DNA from: Konateibacter massiliensis
Lineage (GTDB): Bacteria > Bacillota > Clostridia > Lachnospirales > Lachnospiraceae
Assembly: GCF_900184995.1 (NCBI RefSeq)
Contig: NZ_LT860099.1
Span: 1,455,931-1,519,930 of the forward strand
DNA length: 64,000 nt
Reading direction: 5' to 3'
Under the pieces are notes generated by a model. The model was given only the letters and a program-made list of their open reading frames with translations. It did not search any database and had not been told where the DNA came from. Both the position numbers and the translations under genes were made by a program. Positions 50,819 through 60,278 of this stretch are shown piece by piece. Within the stretch, counting starts at the first letter, position 1. Each line of letters begins with the position of its first letter.

Positions 50819-51334
50819 TTATTGTAATACAATATCTCTGAATGCTACATCTATGAAAAGATCTGCATCAAACATTTCGTTTAACCGCTGTTCGATGCTA
50901 TCCAACACACCTGCTCTGTCTGTCTGTATTTGCTCCATTGTATAACTGGAAACTACATCAATAATCTTGCTCTTAATCAAACTCTCCTTTGCAGCTACTG
51001 ACTCGCCGTACTCTGCATACTCATCACTCTTACTATTCATAGACAAAGTGATAGAAAAGACTGCAAAATGATCCCCTCCATCTGTATCCTTCTTTAAATT
51101 CACGGTTATTGTGTCTGCAATATCGTATGTTTCAATCTGTTCAATCGGAATAATCTCCCCGCCCGCTTGTGCTTTCTTTGCCTGCAGTTCCAGATTAAGT
51201 GCTGTACTTACCTGTGTTATCAAAGTGTTTGTCTTGTTTGCAGATGGAACCACACTAAACATCATAATAGCAGTTAATACCAAATTCACAATTACCAATG
51301 CTAAAATCACAATACTAAAAATGTTTTTCTTCAT
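50819..51334 (-). CDS. fliL: Flagellar basal body protein FliL
   Basis: 171 residues: one N-terminal membrane helix (about 6-28) and a periplasm-type (outside) domain ending VAFRDIVLQ. FliL forms a ring around stator units and supports torque. It is normally encoded right after motA-motB, but here flbD is the upstream neighbour and a 139-bp noncoding gap lies between. AAAGGAG precedes the ATG. Confidence 0.9.
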   Translation of the reverse strand: MKKNIFSIVILALVIVNLVLTAIMMFSVVPSANKTNTLITQVSTALNLELQAKKAQAGGEIIPIEQIETYDIADTITVNLKKDTDGGDHFAVFSITLSMNSKSDEYAEYGESVAAKESLIKSKIIDVVSSYTMEQIQTDRAGVLDSIEQRLNEMFDADLFIDVAFRDIVLQ

Positions 51335-51473
51335 TACTCTGCTCCTTTATTAGTCATTCTATAAACTCTCTCTTTTTCTAATATTAATTAAATTTCTTTG
51401 AGAAATTAATTTTCAAAATCATCCAGATACGACAAAACGTTGCATCTTTCTCTGTAAAAAATCACGAAACCTA

Positions 51474-51662
51474 TTATATTCCTGCAAAAATCTCCTTTTT
51501 ATATGATATTACTAAATTTTTAATCTCTTGTCTACTTTCTTTTACAACAATCTTTTTTGATGTCGTAAACGTAATCACGGTATCAGGGGTTTCTTCCACC
51601 GTTTCAATCAAATCCGCATTGATTAAAATTTTTATATCATTGAGTTTCGTAACCTCTATCAT
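51474..51662 (-). CDS. flbD: FlbD family protein (FlbD/SwrD)
   Basis: 62 residues. Short FlbD-type protein (MIEVTKLNDIKILINADLIETVEETPDT in two steps; IVVKESRQEIKNLVISYK), mostly beta strand and one helix. In B. subtilis the homologue SwrD raises stator-driven torque. GAGGGG precedes the ATG. It stands alone between flgE and fliL, where motA and motB would be expected next. Confidence 0.9.
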   Translation of the reverse strand: MIEVTKLNDIKILINADLIETVEETPDTVITFTTSKKIVVKESRQEIKNLVISYKKEIFAGI

Positions 51663-51762
51663 ATTTACTGTTCCCCTCCCTGAGTTTTGAAATTTATCCT
51701 GCCTCTGCTATTCCACGTCAGAAGTGCTCTTTACTTCTAAATAATATAACAAAATTAAATAT

Positions 51763-51810
51763 TTCCAAAATGCCCTTAATATTCCTATCGCGCTTAAGAG
51801 CATTTTGGAA
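51763..51810. repeat. Long inverted repeat between flgE and flbD
   Basis: 17-bp arms (51763-51779 and 51794-51810) with one mismatch and a 14-nt loop, ending 16 bp after the flgE stop. On the minus strand the 3' side is AATATTTAATTTTG, a poor U-tract. It may shield the flgE message or act as weak terminator. Confidence 0.65.
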
Positions 51811-51826
51811 AATAAGTTTACATCAA

Positions 51827-53227
51827 TTAGCTTCTCTTCAGATTAACCAACTCTTCAATCAGAGTATCTGATACTGTTATAATTCTTGAGTTTGCCTGGA
51901 AACCTCTCTGTGTTGTTATCATTTCTGTAAATTCATTAGAAAGGTCTACGTTTGACATTTCAAGTACGCCTGTCGCCATACTGCCGCCGTCACCGGATAC
52001 ATCAACACCGATGCCATCGAAATCACCGGAGTTCAATGTAGAAGAGTAAAGGTTCTCACCTTCCTTTGCAAGACCGGACGGATTTGAGAACTGTGCAACT
52101 GCAATCTGCCCTAACAGTTTGTTGTCACCGTTGCTGTATGTTCCGTAAATCTTACCATACTTATCAATTGAGATACCTGTCATTTTTCCAAGAAGTCTTC
52201 CTTTTCCGTCTGCGTCGGCATCACCCGGTGTCATAGCCGCTGTCATAACACCGCTGTTTCCTGCTACCTTACTGCTTGATAAGTCAATAGAAATAGTAGA
52301 GAATTTTACTGCATCAGTGGTTCCTGTAAACGAAAGATCTGTTGCTGTTGCTGTAGTAGAACCATCAACAGACTTCAATTTACCAGTTGCCAAATCATAC
52401 TCAACTAAAATTGCATTATTTATAGTTGTGCCATCATCAAGCGTGATTGTACTGCCGAATGTCGCTCCTGAAGATGTTGTCACGTCCGTACTTGTTGAGT
52501 CTGCAATCGAATCAAGTGCCAGATAGAACACATTTTCACCCAGTACAGTACCATCATCCAATGTTAGGCTTTCTGCATTATGCAACGAGAAATTTGCAGT
52601 GTATTTGTATCCCACTGAATCATAGAAAGATAAGTTCATTACAGAACCGTTAGCGGAATTTAAATCAGTGTTATCTGTATCAATAATACCGCTAAGTTGT
52701 GCCTTTGAAGTAGCCTCCGGGCTTGAAGTTAAGTTATCGGTTGCCATTACTTTTAATGGAGAAACAGTTCCTTTAACAATATCTCCGGTTGCAGCACTTA
52801 CCTGCCAACCCATAACATTGTAACCTGTTGTAGACATTACTAAGTTACCGGAAGCATCAACTGTAAAGTTACCTGCTTTTGTAAAGTAGTTCTGTGTTCC
52901 GTCATTTACGATAAAGAAGCTATCGCCTGTAATCTTAATATCAAACGGGTTGTTTGTTGTCTGTGTAGCACCTGCTGTTGTGATTGAAGTGCTTATTGCA
53001 CCTGTTGTAACACCAAGACCAATCTGCTTTGCGTTTGTACCACCTACGCCTGTTGTTGCGTTTGGTCCTGAAGCCGACTGGGTTGTCTGATACATAACAT
53101 CCTGAAAAGTTACTGTCTGTGCCTTATAAGCTACTGTATTAACGTTCGCAATATTATTACCTATTACGTCCATCTTGGTCTGGTGTGTTTTAAGTCCTGC
53201 TACACCAGAGTAAAGTGATCTCATCAT
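51827..53227 (-). CDS. flgE: Flagellar hook protein FlgE
   Basis: 466 residues. N-terminal rod-hook signature SLYSGVAGLKTHQTKMDVIGNNIANVNT and the C-terminal MITTQRGFQANSRIITVSD are diagnostic; the middle is a Thr/Ser/Asp-rich variable region exposed on the hook surface. TTAGGAGG precedes the start; the second ATG is also possible. Preceded by the TIGR02530-type gene. Confidence 0.96.
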   Translation of the reverse strand: MMRSLYSGVAGLKTHQTKMDVIGNNIANVNTVAYKAQTVTFQDVMYQTTQSASGPNATTGVGGTNAKQIGLGVTTGAISTSITTAGATQTTNNPFDIKITGDSFFIVNDGTQNYFTKAGNFTVDASGNLVMSTTGYNVMGWQVSAATGDIVKGTVSPLKVMATDNLTSSPEATSKAQLSGIIDTDNTDLNSANGSVMNLSFYDSVGYKYTANFSLHNAESLTLDDGTVLGENVFYLALDSIADSTSTDVTTSSGATFGSTITLDDGTTINNAILVEYDLATGKLKSVDGSTTATATDLSFTGTTDAVKFSTISIDLSSSKVAGNSGVMTAAMTPGDADADGKGRLLGKMTGISIDKYGKIYGTYSNGDNKLLGQIAVAQFSNPSGLAKEGENLYSSTLNSGDFDGIGVDVSGDGGSMATGVLEMSNVDLSNEFTEMITTQRGFQANSRIITVSDTLIEELVNLKRS

Positions 53228-53314
53228 AATTAAATGACCTCCTAAGTATTTTTTGTCTGAAACAGCATGTCTTATCTGTCATTCAAAGACATTAAGCCTC
53301 CATACGGGTCCGGC

Positions 53315-53722
53315 TTACATAATTACTGCCCCATCAATATTGGTATAAACATTTTCTGCAGAATCGCTTTGATCCATCGCCGTGATTACTGTATTGTTCT
53401 TCACATTAACAATAAATGCGAGGTTATCAACCAGTACAAGTGATTCGTTGATTCCCTTCTCATTGGCCTGTTTGGTTCCACTTAGCAGCCTTGTCATCTG
53501 TTCTTCCGATATATCGATATTTCTCGATGCCAGTCTTTCGTTTGCATGCTTTGAGAATTTGAGCTCAGAAGCTGCTTCCGACTTATCAGTCTGTTTTTGC
53601 TTTAATATCTCTTGGAAGGATTGTGCCTGGCCTGCTTCGTCAGTCCTGTTAACAACATTTTTGTTCAGGTACTTCCCTGTAACCTGCTCAATGGAAGTGA
53701 ATTGAGTATTATTCAGCTTCAT
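53315..53722 (-). CDS. TIGR02530-type flagellar operon protein
   Basis: 135 residues. The core LKFSKHANERLASRNIDI, with SLVLVDNLAFIVNVKNNTVIT further on, is the pattern of the small flagellar operon protein family (TIGR02530) that lies between flgD and flgE in Bacilli and Clostridia. Its job is unknown, probably in hook building. ATG at 53722 follows GGAGGT; an upstream start would include that site. The first 55 residues are polar and probably disordered. Confidence 0.85.
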   Translation of the reverse strand: MKLNNTQFTSIEQVTGKYLNKNVVNRTDEAGQAQSFQEILKQKQTDKSEAASELKFSKHANERLASRNIDISEEQMTRLLSGTKQANEKGINESLVLVDNLAFIVNVKNNTVITAMDQSDSAENVYTNIDGAVIM

Positions 53723-53747
53723 AATTACCTCCATTTTGACTCACACC

Positions 53748-54281
53748 TTATTCTTCTGTAGTTGTTGTATCGGTTGAGTCTGTCGTTGTATCAGTTGTTG
53801 TGTCTGTTGTCGTATCAGTTGAATCCGAAATACCATTGATGTATTCCTTATAGTAATCATCGTCGAGCACTGTATTTAAGTCATCCAAAGAATAGTAAGC
53901 GCCATTGATATACAAATAAGGCTTTCCGTTTTCTATTACAACTGCGTCAACATATCCTGCGATATAATAAGTATCTCCTGTTGAGCTTGATGTCGGAGCC
54001 ATGATAACCGGTTTTCCAACTAACGCTGATGCCTGATTCTTATTAAATGTACTCTCAAGGTTCTGTGTTGCCTCCAACTGTGAAAAAGTCGCTAACTGTG
54101 CAATATACTCTGTATTGGATGTCGGCTCCAACGGATCCTGATACTTCATCTGTGCTACCAAAAGCTGTAAGAACGCCTGCTTATCCAAAGTGGAATTGCT
54201 TGTTGACGTTGTCGATGTACTTGATACACTAGATGCACTTTCTACTAATTGTCCATCTGATACCTGTTGTACTAATGCCAT
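53748..54281 (-). CDS. flgD: Flagellar hook-capping scaffold protein FlgD, with Asp-Thr repeat tail
   Basis: 177 residues. The N-terminal FlgD signature LDKQAFLQLLVAQMKYQDPLEP and AQLATFSQLE lead into a short core domain. FlgD caps the growing hook and is discarded. The core is short compared with enteric FlgD. The C-terminus is an unusual tail of Thr-Asp repeats (TTTDTTTD type) ending TTTTEE, encoded by an imperfect DNA repeat at about 53750-53820. ACAGGAGG precedes the ATG. Confidence 0.93.
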   Translation of the reverse strand: MALVQQVSDGQLVESASSVSSTSTTSTSNSTLDKQAFLQLLVAQMKYQDPLEPTSNTEYIAQLATFSQLEATQNLESTFNKNQASALVGKPVIMAPTSSSTGDTYYIAGYVDAVVIENGKPYLYINGAYYSLDDLNTVLDDDYYKEYINGISDSTDTTTDTTTDTTTDSTDTTTTEE

Positions 54282-54295
54282 AATTTCACCTCCTG

Positions 54296-55819
54296 TTACG
54301 CTGAGTAATTGATTGAATTTCCATTTCCAATCATCATTTCAGCAATTAATGCCTCATCGGCTGTTAAATCCTCCAGTGATTCAGGTTCATTGTAATTGAA
54401 CTGTCTTCTGGTATTCTTTTGTTCCTGCTCATAAGGTTCCTTGTTTTGGTTCTGATTGCCTTCTTCCAGATTTCTCTCGAATTCATGGCTCTTTACTGTA
54501 ACCTCAACCTCACTTACCTTAATTCCCTGATTGTTCATATTTTCTCTAAGTTGAACAATCTGGCTTTCCAGAGCTTCTTTAACCGCTTGATTCTGCGCTG
54601 TAATATGAGCTGTTACAATACCCTCTTTTGATGCGAGCTGAATGGTAAGCTTGCCAAGATGCTCCGGATTTAATTGAAATTCCAATCTGGTTGTATCAAG
54701 GCTTGTGGATAGCTTTATCTGGTTTTGTATCTGTTTCATGAGGCTTTCGGTATCTACCTTAGCAGTTGCTCCCGCCTTTGCATCTGCCAGAGCCGCTTCA
54801 CTTACATTGCTCTGCGTGGCTTCCGGCTGAGCCTTATCAAAAACATATTTCTGATAATTCTCCACTCCGTCATCTTGGGCTTCCGGCTTTTTAGGTTCTG
54901 CTGCTATAACCGCTTTTTGCTCCTCGGTCTGTGCTTCACTATTGTTGCCGTTATTTTGTGTTTGAGCTGTCGTTGTCGCCGCCTTCGCATTTCCTGCTTC
55001 ATTTGAAGCGGCAGATGTTACATTTTGGTCAGTTTTTTCCTGTTTTACAACAATCTCATCGCTCTTCACACCTAAATTCGTTAAAGCGTTTTCCAGCGGC
55101 TTTGCTGTCTTATCTGTAACAACTGTTGTCTCTTCCGTCACCTGTCCTACTTGCGTCTGCACTACGGCTGCATTTGATTTTGCCTCTTTTGCCTGAACAA
55201 GCAGCGCATTAAGCTCTTCGTCCGTAATGCCCAAATCAGCAAGAATACTTTCCTTCACACCGCCTATCAGTGCCAAGCTGTCATTAAACTGCTGATACAG
55301 TCCTTCACTTGTGATTAGTGTTGAAATATCTGCACTTCCGGATATGGCTGTCAAAAGCTTTGCCAGATTAGTCTGGTCTAAGCAATCCAAGAAGTTCAAA
55401 CCTAAACTCTGCATTGCAAGTTCCAAATCTTCCTCAGAAATCTGAAGTGTATCCAAAAGAATGTTTTTGATCTTTTCGGAAGCTTCATCTAATTTGCTCT
55501 CTGAGTCAAGTTTTTCTCCCACAAGGCTCTCATCCTTTACCGAAGTAACCTGCGTTTCATCCGTCTCCGTATGGTCCACACCATCGCTTGCAGACTCAAG
55601 TTTTTCTTTCCAATCGGTATTTACATCTTTTTTCGAAGCTGCCTGCCCACTCTTTGTCTGCTCTAAAGAATCGACCGTGTTTTTTTGCCCCGTATCTGTC
55701 AGATTGTCAATGATGTCACTAAAATTAGTCTGTGGCTGGCTTGAACTCTCTGTTTTGATACTAAGACTATTTGAAACAGTGCTCACCAAACCCGTCGTGT
55801 CCATAAAAGATGTCTTCAT
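54296..55819 (-). CDS. fliK: Flagellar hook-length control protein FliK
   Basis: 507 residues. The long N-terminal part (1-about 350) is hydrophilic, rich in Ser, Thr, Gln, Glu and Ala, and poorly conserved, as expected for the molecular ruler. The C-terminal Flg_hook domain (about 375-450) is clear: LEFQLNPEHLGKLTIQLASK, then VVKEALESQIVQLRENM-like sequence. FliK tells FlhB to switch export specificity. AGGAGGAGG precedes the ATG. Confidence 0.92.
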   Translation of the reverse strand: MKTSFMDTTGLVSTVSNSLSIKTESSSQPQTNFSDIIDNLTDTGQKNTVDSLEQTKSGQAASKKDVNTDWKEKLESASDGVDHTETDETQVTSVKDESLVGEKLDSESKLDEASEKIKNILLDTLQISEEDLELAMQSLGLNFLDCLDQTNLAKLLTAISGSADISTLITSEGLYQQFNDSLALIGGVKESILADLGITDEELNALLVQAKEAKSNAAVVQTQVGQVTEETTVVTDKTAKPLENALTNLGVKSDEIVVKQEKTDQNVTSAASNEAGNAKAATTTAQTQNNGNNSEAQTEEQKAVIAAEPKKPEAQDDGVENYQKYVFDKAQPEATQSNVSEAALADAKAGATAKVDTESLMKQIQNQIKLSTSLDTTRLEFQLNPEHLGKLTIQLASKEGIVTAHITAQNQAVKEALESQIVQLRENMNNQGIKVSEVEVTVKSHEFERNLEEGNQNQNKEPYEQEQKNTRRQFNYNEPESLEDLTADEALIAEMMIGNGNSINYSA

Positions 55820-55871
55820 TTTCCTCCTCCTTTCTTTCGTATTTTTAACTCAGGCCAAGGCCTTTCGTTAT

Positions 55872-56666
55872 TTATTCTTTAGGTGCCATGATTTTCGTGA
55901 TCTTCGCCGCTATAGCGGGATCCATCGCACCGAGAATACTGCCTCTTGCGTCAGCGCTCATATTGCTTAGTATTTCAGATACTAAGTCCAGATTATTTGT
56001 CATTGTCTCAAATATACCCGCTGCCTGAGCCGGTTTCATCTCGCTGTACGTCTTTGCATAGTCCTTAACTTCTTCAGAATAAGAAGTCTGCTGTACCACC
56101 TGCTTGTATAATAACTCTGCATTTTCCGGAGAAATGCTTTCGTAATATGCTTTATATTGAGACGGATCCGGCGCATTTTCATTGAACACAACATCCTCGT
56201 CAAACTGTGCCTTCAACTGCTGATACTGGGTCTGCTGGTCTTCAAACACCTTCAACCGATCAATTTCTGCATTTAATTCAGAAACCGTCTCGTTATTTGC
56301 CGCTATCTGCTCCTGTGCAGTACTTAATTGCTGCTCCAGACTCTTAATCTGCTCTACCGCCTCTGCCAGCGTATCATACGGATAATCTCCATCCGCTGCA
56401 GCATCCGGCGTCTCTGTCTCCGGTAAAACAGCACTGATTACCGGCACATCCTTCAAAAGAGGAGACAATACCGTAGAACCGAATCCACCGATATCCAATT
56501 TTATTAAAACTGCAAAAATCCCAAGCCATACGGCTATGATAAACACGACGATGATTGCTGCTCCAATTTTGCCGCCTACGGTTTCTTCTTTTTCTAATTC
56601 TAAAACCCCTTGTTCCTTGGCCGCTTTTCTTTCTTTTCTGCTAAGTTTTACTTTTTTTTCTGCCAC
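55872..56666 (-). CDS. MotE-like (MgtE N-terminal-domain) flagellar protein, YlxF position
   Basis: 264 residues: basic N-terminus, one membrane helix (about 35-58), a coiled coil (about 95-150) and a C-terminal MgtE-N-like helical domain (PENAELLYKQVV, then MKPAQAAGIFETM and MDPAIAAKITKIM). This is the MotE/YlxF arrangement found between fliJ and fliK. A role as stator chaperone is known for some MotE proteins; whether this one does that is open, since motAB are not here. A GTG start at 56666 follows AGGTG; a GTG three codons upstream has poor spacing. Confidence 0.8.
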   Translation of the reverse strand: MAEKKVKLSRKERKAAKEQGVLELEKEETVGGKIGAAIIVVFIIAVWLGIFAVLIKLDIGGFGSTVLSPLLKDVPVISAVLPETETPDAAADGDYPYDTLAEAVEQIKSLEQQLSTAQEQIAANNETVSELNAEIDRLKVFEDQQTQYQQLKAQFDEDVVFNENAPDPSQYKAYYESISPENAELLYKQVVQQTSYSEEVKDYAKTYSEMKPAQAAGIFETMTNNLDLVSEILSNMSADARGSILGAMDPAIAAKITKIMAPKE

Positions 56667-56683
56667 TTTATACACCTACCCAT

Positions 56684-57127
56684 CTATCTAGCCTTACCAT
56701 ATGTATAGCTTACTAATTCATCTATTTCCTTGCTTTCCTGCTGGTTGACTTCCTTCTTGAAATCTTCAAAGGCATTTTCTTTTAGCTTTTCATGGATTTT
56801 TCTGTCATTCATAACCTCATAAAGCTTTATTCTTGCCTGTTCCAAGTTTCTTTCTGCGAGCGTCACCTGAAGAATTTGCTTTTTCACATCTTCTTTTGCT
56901 TTCTCAATGGCTGCTTTGCATATCTTAATCTCTAAGACATCAAGCCTGGCACTCACCAAGCCTCTCATCTGATCCTCATAAGCCGCCTGCCTCGCAATAA
57001 GACTTCTGAGCTTTTGTTTTTCTTCATTCAGCTTTGCCGCTGCGTTGGCATAATTGGTCTTTGCCTGATTTTCTAATTTATATTTAATTTCAAGAATATT
57101 TTCCATTTTATATATAAATTTAGACAT
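56684..57127 (-). CDS. fliJ: Flagellar export protein FliJ
   Basis: 147 residues, almost wholly coiled coil (charged Lys/Glu with heptads), as expected for the export-ATPase stalk protein. Position between fliI and the MotE-like gene fits. ATG at 57127; an internal ATG seven codons in is also possible. Confidence 0.9.
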   Translation of the reverse strand: MSKFIYKMENILEIKYKLENQAKTNYANAAAKLNEEKQKLRSLIARQAAYEDQMRGLVSARLDVLEIKICKAAIEKAKEDVKKQILQVTLAERNLEQARIKLYEVMNDRKIHEKLKENAFEDFKKEVNQQESKEIDELVSYTYGKAR

Positions 57128-57138
57128 ATGTGCACCCG

Positions 57139-58452
57139 CTATTCCTCAAAGATATTACCTAACATTTCTACAATTTCATCAAAGCCATATTTTGTCTCTA
57201 CATCCTGCATCAGAAACGTGTTTACTTCGTCAATCTTGCTGATTGCATAATCAATATTGCGGTTCGAGCCACTTTTATATGCGCCAATGTTAATCAGGTC
57301 TTCCGCCTCGTTGTAGGTTGCCAGCACATTTTTTAATTTACCTGCAACCATCTTGTGCTCCTTGTCCGCAATCTGGGACATAACACGCGAAATACTCTGT
57401 AATACATCGATTGCCGGATAGTGGTTTTTATGTACTAGTTTTCTGGACAGCATAATATGTCCATCCAGTATACTTCTTGCAGTATCGGTAATCGGCTCAT
57501 TAAAATCGTCACCATCCACCAATACCGTATACAATCCCGTTATTGAGCCCACATCAGAGTTTCCTGCCCTTTCAAGAAGCTTTGGCATCTCTGCATATAC
57601 GCTCGGCGGATACCCTCTTGTAACAGGGGGCTCGCCGGATGCAAGTCCGATTTCTCTCTGTGCCATAGAAAATCGGGTTAGGCTGTCCATCATGAGCAGC
57701 ACATCTTTTCCCTGATCTCTGAAATATTCTGCAATAGCGGTAGCGGTCTTTGCCGCTTTATTTCTGATCAATGCCGGTTTATCCGAGGTTGCAACGACAA
57801 CAACGGAGCGTTTTAGTCCTTCTTCCCCCAAGTCGCGCTCGATAAATTCCCTTACCTCTCGCCCACGCTCTCCTATCAGAGCAATGACATTGATATCTGC
57901 CTTTGTATTTCTCGCAAACATGCCGAGCAGCGTACTCTTACCAACACCGCTTCCTGCGAAAATACCAATTCTTTGTCCTTTTCCGACGGTAATCAAACCA
58001 TCTACAGCTTTTACACCCAAAGGAAGCACTTCTCCAATAATTTCACGTTCCATAGGGTCCGGCGGCATCGCCTCAACCGGATATGTCGCCTCCGTTACAA
58101 TTTCAGACATGTCAACCGGTCTTCCGAGTCCGTCAAGTGTTTTTCCCAGAAGCTCTTTTCCAACCGGAACAGACAGCGGGTGCCCGATATTTTCAACCAT
58201 ACACCCAAGTCCGATACCTTCCACATTTTCAAAAGGCATAAGCAATATTTTTTTATCCTTAAACCCTACAACCTCAGCCAGTATACTCTTATTCTGGTCA
58301 CCATCTGCAATGATTCTGCACAAATCATTAAGCTTTGCATCCGGACCTACCGACTCAATCGTCAGCCCGACAATCTTGACTACCCGCCCCAGCTTTTTAT
58401 AAAAGGTATCGTCTGTTAAGTTGTAGTATTTTTTTAAATTAATTGCTGCCAT
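57139..58452 (-). CDS. fliI: Flagellum-specific ATPase FliI
   Basis: 437 residues. F1-ATPase-beta-like ATPase that unfolds and feeds export substrates. Walker A is in GIFAGSGVGKSTLLG, the catalytic Glu in LIGERGREVREFIE, Walker B in VLLMMDSLTRFSMAQREIGLASGEPP. ATG at 58452 follows AAAGGTGG; a TTG one codon upstream is less likely. No defect. Confidence 0.98.
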   Translation of the reverse strand: MAAINLKKYYNLTDDTFYKKLGRVVKIVGLTIESVGPDAKLNDLCRIIADGDQNKSILAEVVGFKDKKILLMPFENVEGIGLGCMVENIGHPLSVPVGKELLGKTLDGLGRPVDMSEIVTEATYPVEAMPPDPMEREIIGEVLPLGVKAVDGLITVGKGQRIGIFAGSGVGKSTLLGMFARNTKADINVIALIGERGREVREFIERDLGEEGLKRSVVVVATSDKPALIRNKAAKTATAIAEYFRDQGKDVLLMMDSLTRFSMAQREIGLASGEPPVTRGYPPSVYAEMPKLLERAGNSDVGSITGLYTVLVDGDDFNEPITDTARSILDGHIMLSRKLVHKNHYPAIDVLQSISRVMSQIADKEHKMVAGKLKNVLATYNEAEDLINIGAYKSGSNRNIDYAISKIDEVNTFLMQDVETKYGFDEIVEMLGNIFEE

Positions 58453-58465
58453 CAATTGCCACCTT

Positions 58466-59269
58466 TTACTCCTGTGATAATATCTTTAACGTCTTGATTA
58501 AGTTATCAAGCTGAACATCCAAACTGCAATCAAATACCCCGCCGTCTGTTTCTACCAGACATTGGTTTTTAGATAAGCTGATGTCCTCCATGATATTAAG
58601 GGAAGAAGCACCAATAACCGACTTATCCAAAACCTCCTTGTATTTTACAACAAAGGGATAATCATTTTTCGAAACCTTAATCACAAAATCTTTACTGCTC
58701 TGAATTTGTCCCAGTGCAATTTTAAGAAGATGAACAATCATATTTCGATTATCTTCAAATTTAATCTTAAATACATTTTGCACTACTGTAGTAATCGCAT
58801 CTACAAGCATCGGCTCCATTTTGTTCAACTCTTCCTGATATTCCTGGAATTGTTTTTTCCTTGCAGCCTCCAGTTCTTGCTTTTGGACTTCCACATCGAC
58901 AAGCGCCTGTGCATATCCTTCATCATACCCGGCTTTGCTTCCTTCCTGATATGCGGACTGCTTTATTGCCTCCGCCTGCTTTCTTGCATCCTGAAGCATT
59001 TGTTCTGCATTTGCTCTTGCTTCCTCTAATATTTCTTCCGGAGTAACCTCCGGTTCTTCTATTATTTCTTCTGCTTCTTCCGTAATCGCCACTTCTCTTG
59101 CAGCAAGTCCTACCTTAAAACCATCACCGTCTAAGCCATCTTCACTTTGTTCAGAATTCTTTGTCACATTTTGAAGCTTGCTCAGCTTCTCAGCAATAAG
59201 CTCATTGTAGTCGATTATCTTTTTTTCTTCATCACACTGAACCGTGTTATACTTAAACAAATTAGACAA
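58466..59269 (-). CDS. fliH: Flagellar export stator protein FliH
   Basis: 267 residues. Long helical N-terminal half with Glu/Ala/Arg-rich coiled coil (about 75-150) and a C-terminal V/A-ATPase subunit E-like domain. It regulates FliI and links it to the C-ring. The start is TTG at 59269 inside the end of fliG (8-bp overlap), with GGAGG in the fliG coding sequence, so translation depends on fliG. Confidence 0.9.
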   Translation of the reverse strand: MSNLFKYNTVQCDEEKKIIDYNELIAEKLSKLQNVTKNSEQSEDGLDGDGFKVGLAAREVAITEEAEEIIEEPEVTPEEILEEARANAEQMLQDARKQAEAIKQSAYQEGSKAGYDEGYAQALVDVEVQKQELEAARKKQFQEYQEELNKMEPMLVDAITTVVQNVFKIKFEDNRNMIVHLLKIALGQIQSSKDFVIKVSKNDYPFVVKYKEVLDKSVIGASSLNIMEDISLSKNQCLVETDGGVFDCSLDVQLDNLIKTLKILSQE

Positions 59270-60272
59270 CTATCTCGTCACCTCCGCCTCGTGAAATAAC
59301 AATTTCTGCGGAATCTTCCAGTTTTCTAATAATATTAACAATCTTCTGCTGCGCCTCTTCAACATCCTTCATACGCACAGGTCCCATAAATTCCATGTCT
59401 TCCTTTATCATTGCAGACAGACGCTTGGACAAGTTATTGAAGATTGCAGTCTGAACCTCTTCGTTTGCGCCCTTAAGAGCAACCGCAAGGTCATTGTTGT
59501 CAACATCTCGAAGCACTCTCTGAATCGCCCTGTCATCAAGAGAAAGAATATCTTCAAATACGAACATTTTCTTCCTGATTTCATCTGCCAATTCTGGCTC
59601 GTCAATTTCAAGAGTTTCCATAATATGTTTTTCTGTACCTCTATCTACCGTATTCAAGATTTCTACGATAGCATCCACACCACCGACAATTGTGTAATCC
59701 TGATTTACTAAGGATGCTAATTTTCTCTCCAACACTCTCTCTACCTCTTTAATTACATCCGGTGAAGTACGATCCATCTGCGCAATACGCTTTGCAACAT
59801 CTGCCTGCTTATCCGGTGCCAGTGAACCGATTACTGCGGACGCCTGGCCGGAGGACAGATAGGATAAAATCAATGCGATTGTCTGCGGATGTTCATCCTG
59901 TATAAAGTTAAGCAGCTGAGATGCGTCAGCCCTCTTAACAAATTCGAACGGTCTAACCTGCAAGGAAGCGGTCAGCTTGCTGATAACATCAACTGCTTTT
60001 TCAGAACCAAGGGCTTTTTCAAGCAGCTCTTTTGCATATCCGATACCGCCTTCTGCGATATACTGCTGTGCCAGACACACTTCGTAAAACTCATCTATCA
60101 CTTTCTCCTTGAGAGAAGGCGAAACACTTCTTGTATTCGCGATCTCCAAGGTTAATTCTTCTATCTCGTCTTCTTTTAAGTGTTTAAATATAACAGAGGA
60201 CTTTTCCGGTCCAAGGGCAATCAAAAGTATTGCTGCCTTCTCTAATCCACTCATTTCTTCTGTTTTAGCCAT
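59262..60272 (-). CDS. fliG: Flagellar motor switch protein FliG
   Basis: 336 residues. N-, middle and C-terminal armadillo domains; EHPQTIALILSYL and DRAIQRVLRDVDNNDLAVALKG are family blocks. The C-terminal torque helix carries the charged residues that meet the MotA stator (VRMKDVEEAQQKIVNIIRKLE). It links the MS-ring (FliF) to FliM. GGGAGTG precedes the ATG. Confidence 0.97.
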   Translation of the reverse strand: MAKTEEMSGLEKAAILLIALGPEKSSVIFKHLKEDEIEELTLEIANTRSVSPSLKEKVIDEFYEVCLAQQYIAEGGIGYAKELLEKALGSEKAVDVISKLTASLQVRPFEFVKRADASQLLNFIQDEHPQTIALILSYLSSGQASAVIGSLAPDKQADVAKRIAQMDRTSPDVIKEVERVLERKLASLVNQDYTIVGGVDAIVEILNTVDRGTEKHIMETLEIDEPELADEIRKKMFVFEDILSLDDRAIQRVLRDVDNNDLAVALKGANEEVQTAIFNNLSKRLSAMIKEDMEFMGPVRMKDVEEAQQKIVNIIRKLEDSAEIVISRGGGDEIVV

Positions 60273-60278
60273 ACTTTA

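Noticed and set aside
55461-55970. Plus-strand frame of 169 codons opposite fliK and the MotE-like gene
   Set aside because: Spans two real genes antisense, without ribosome site or family similarity.
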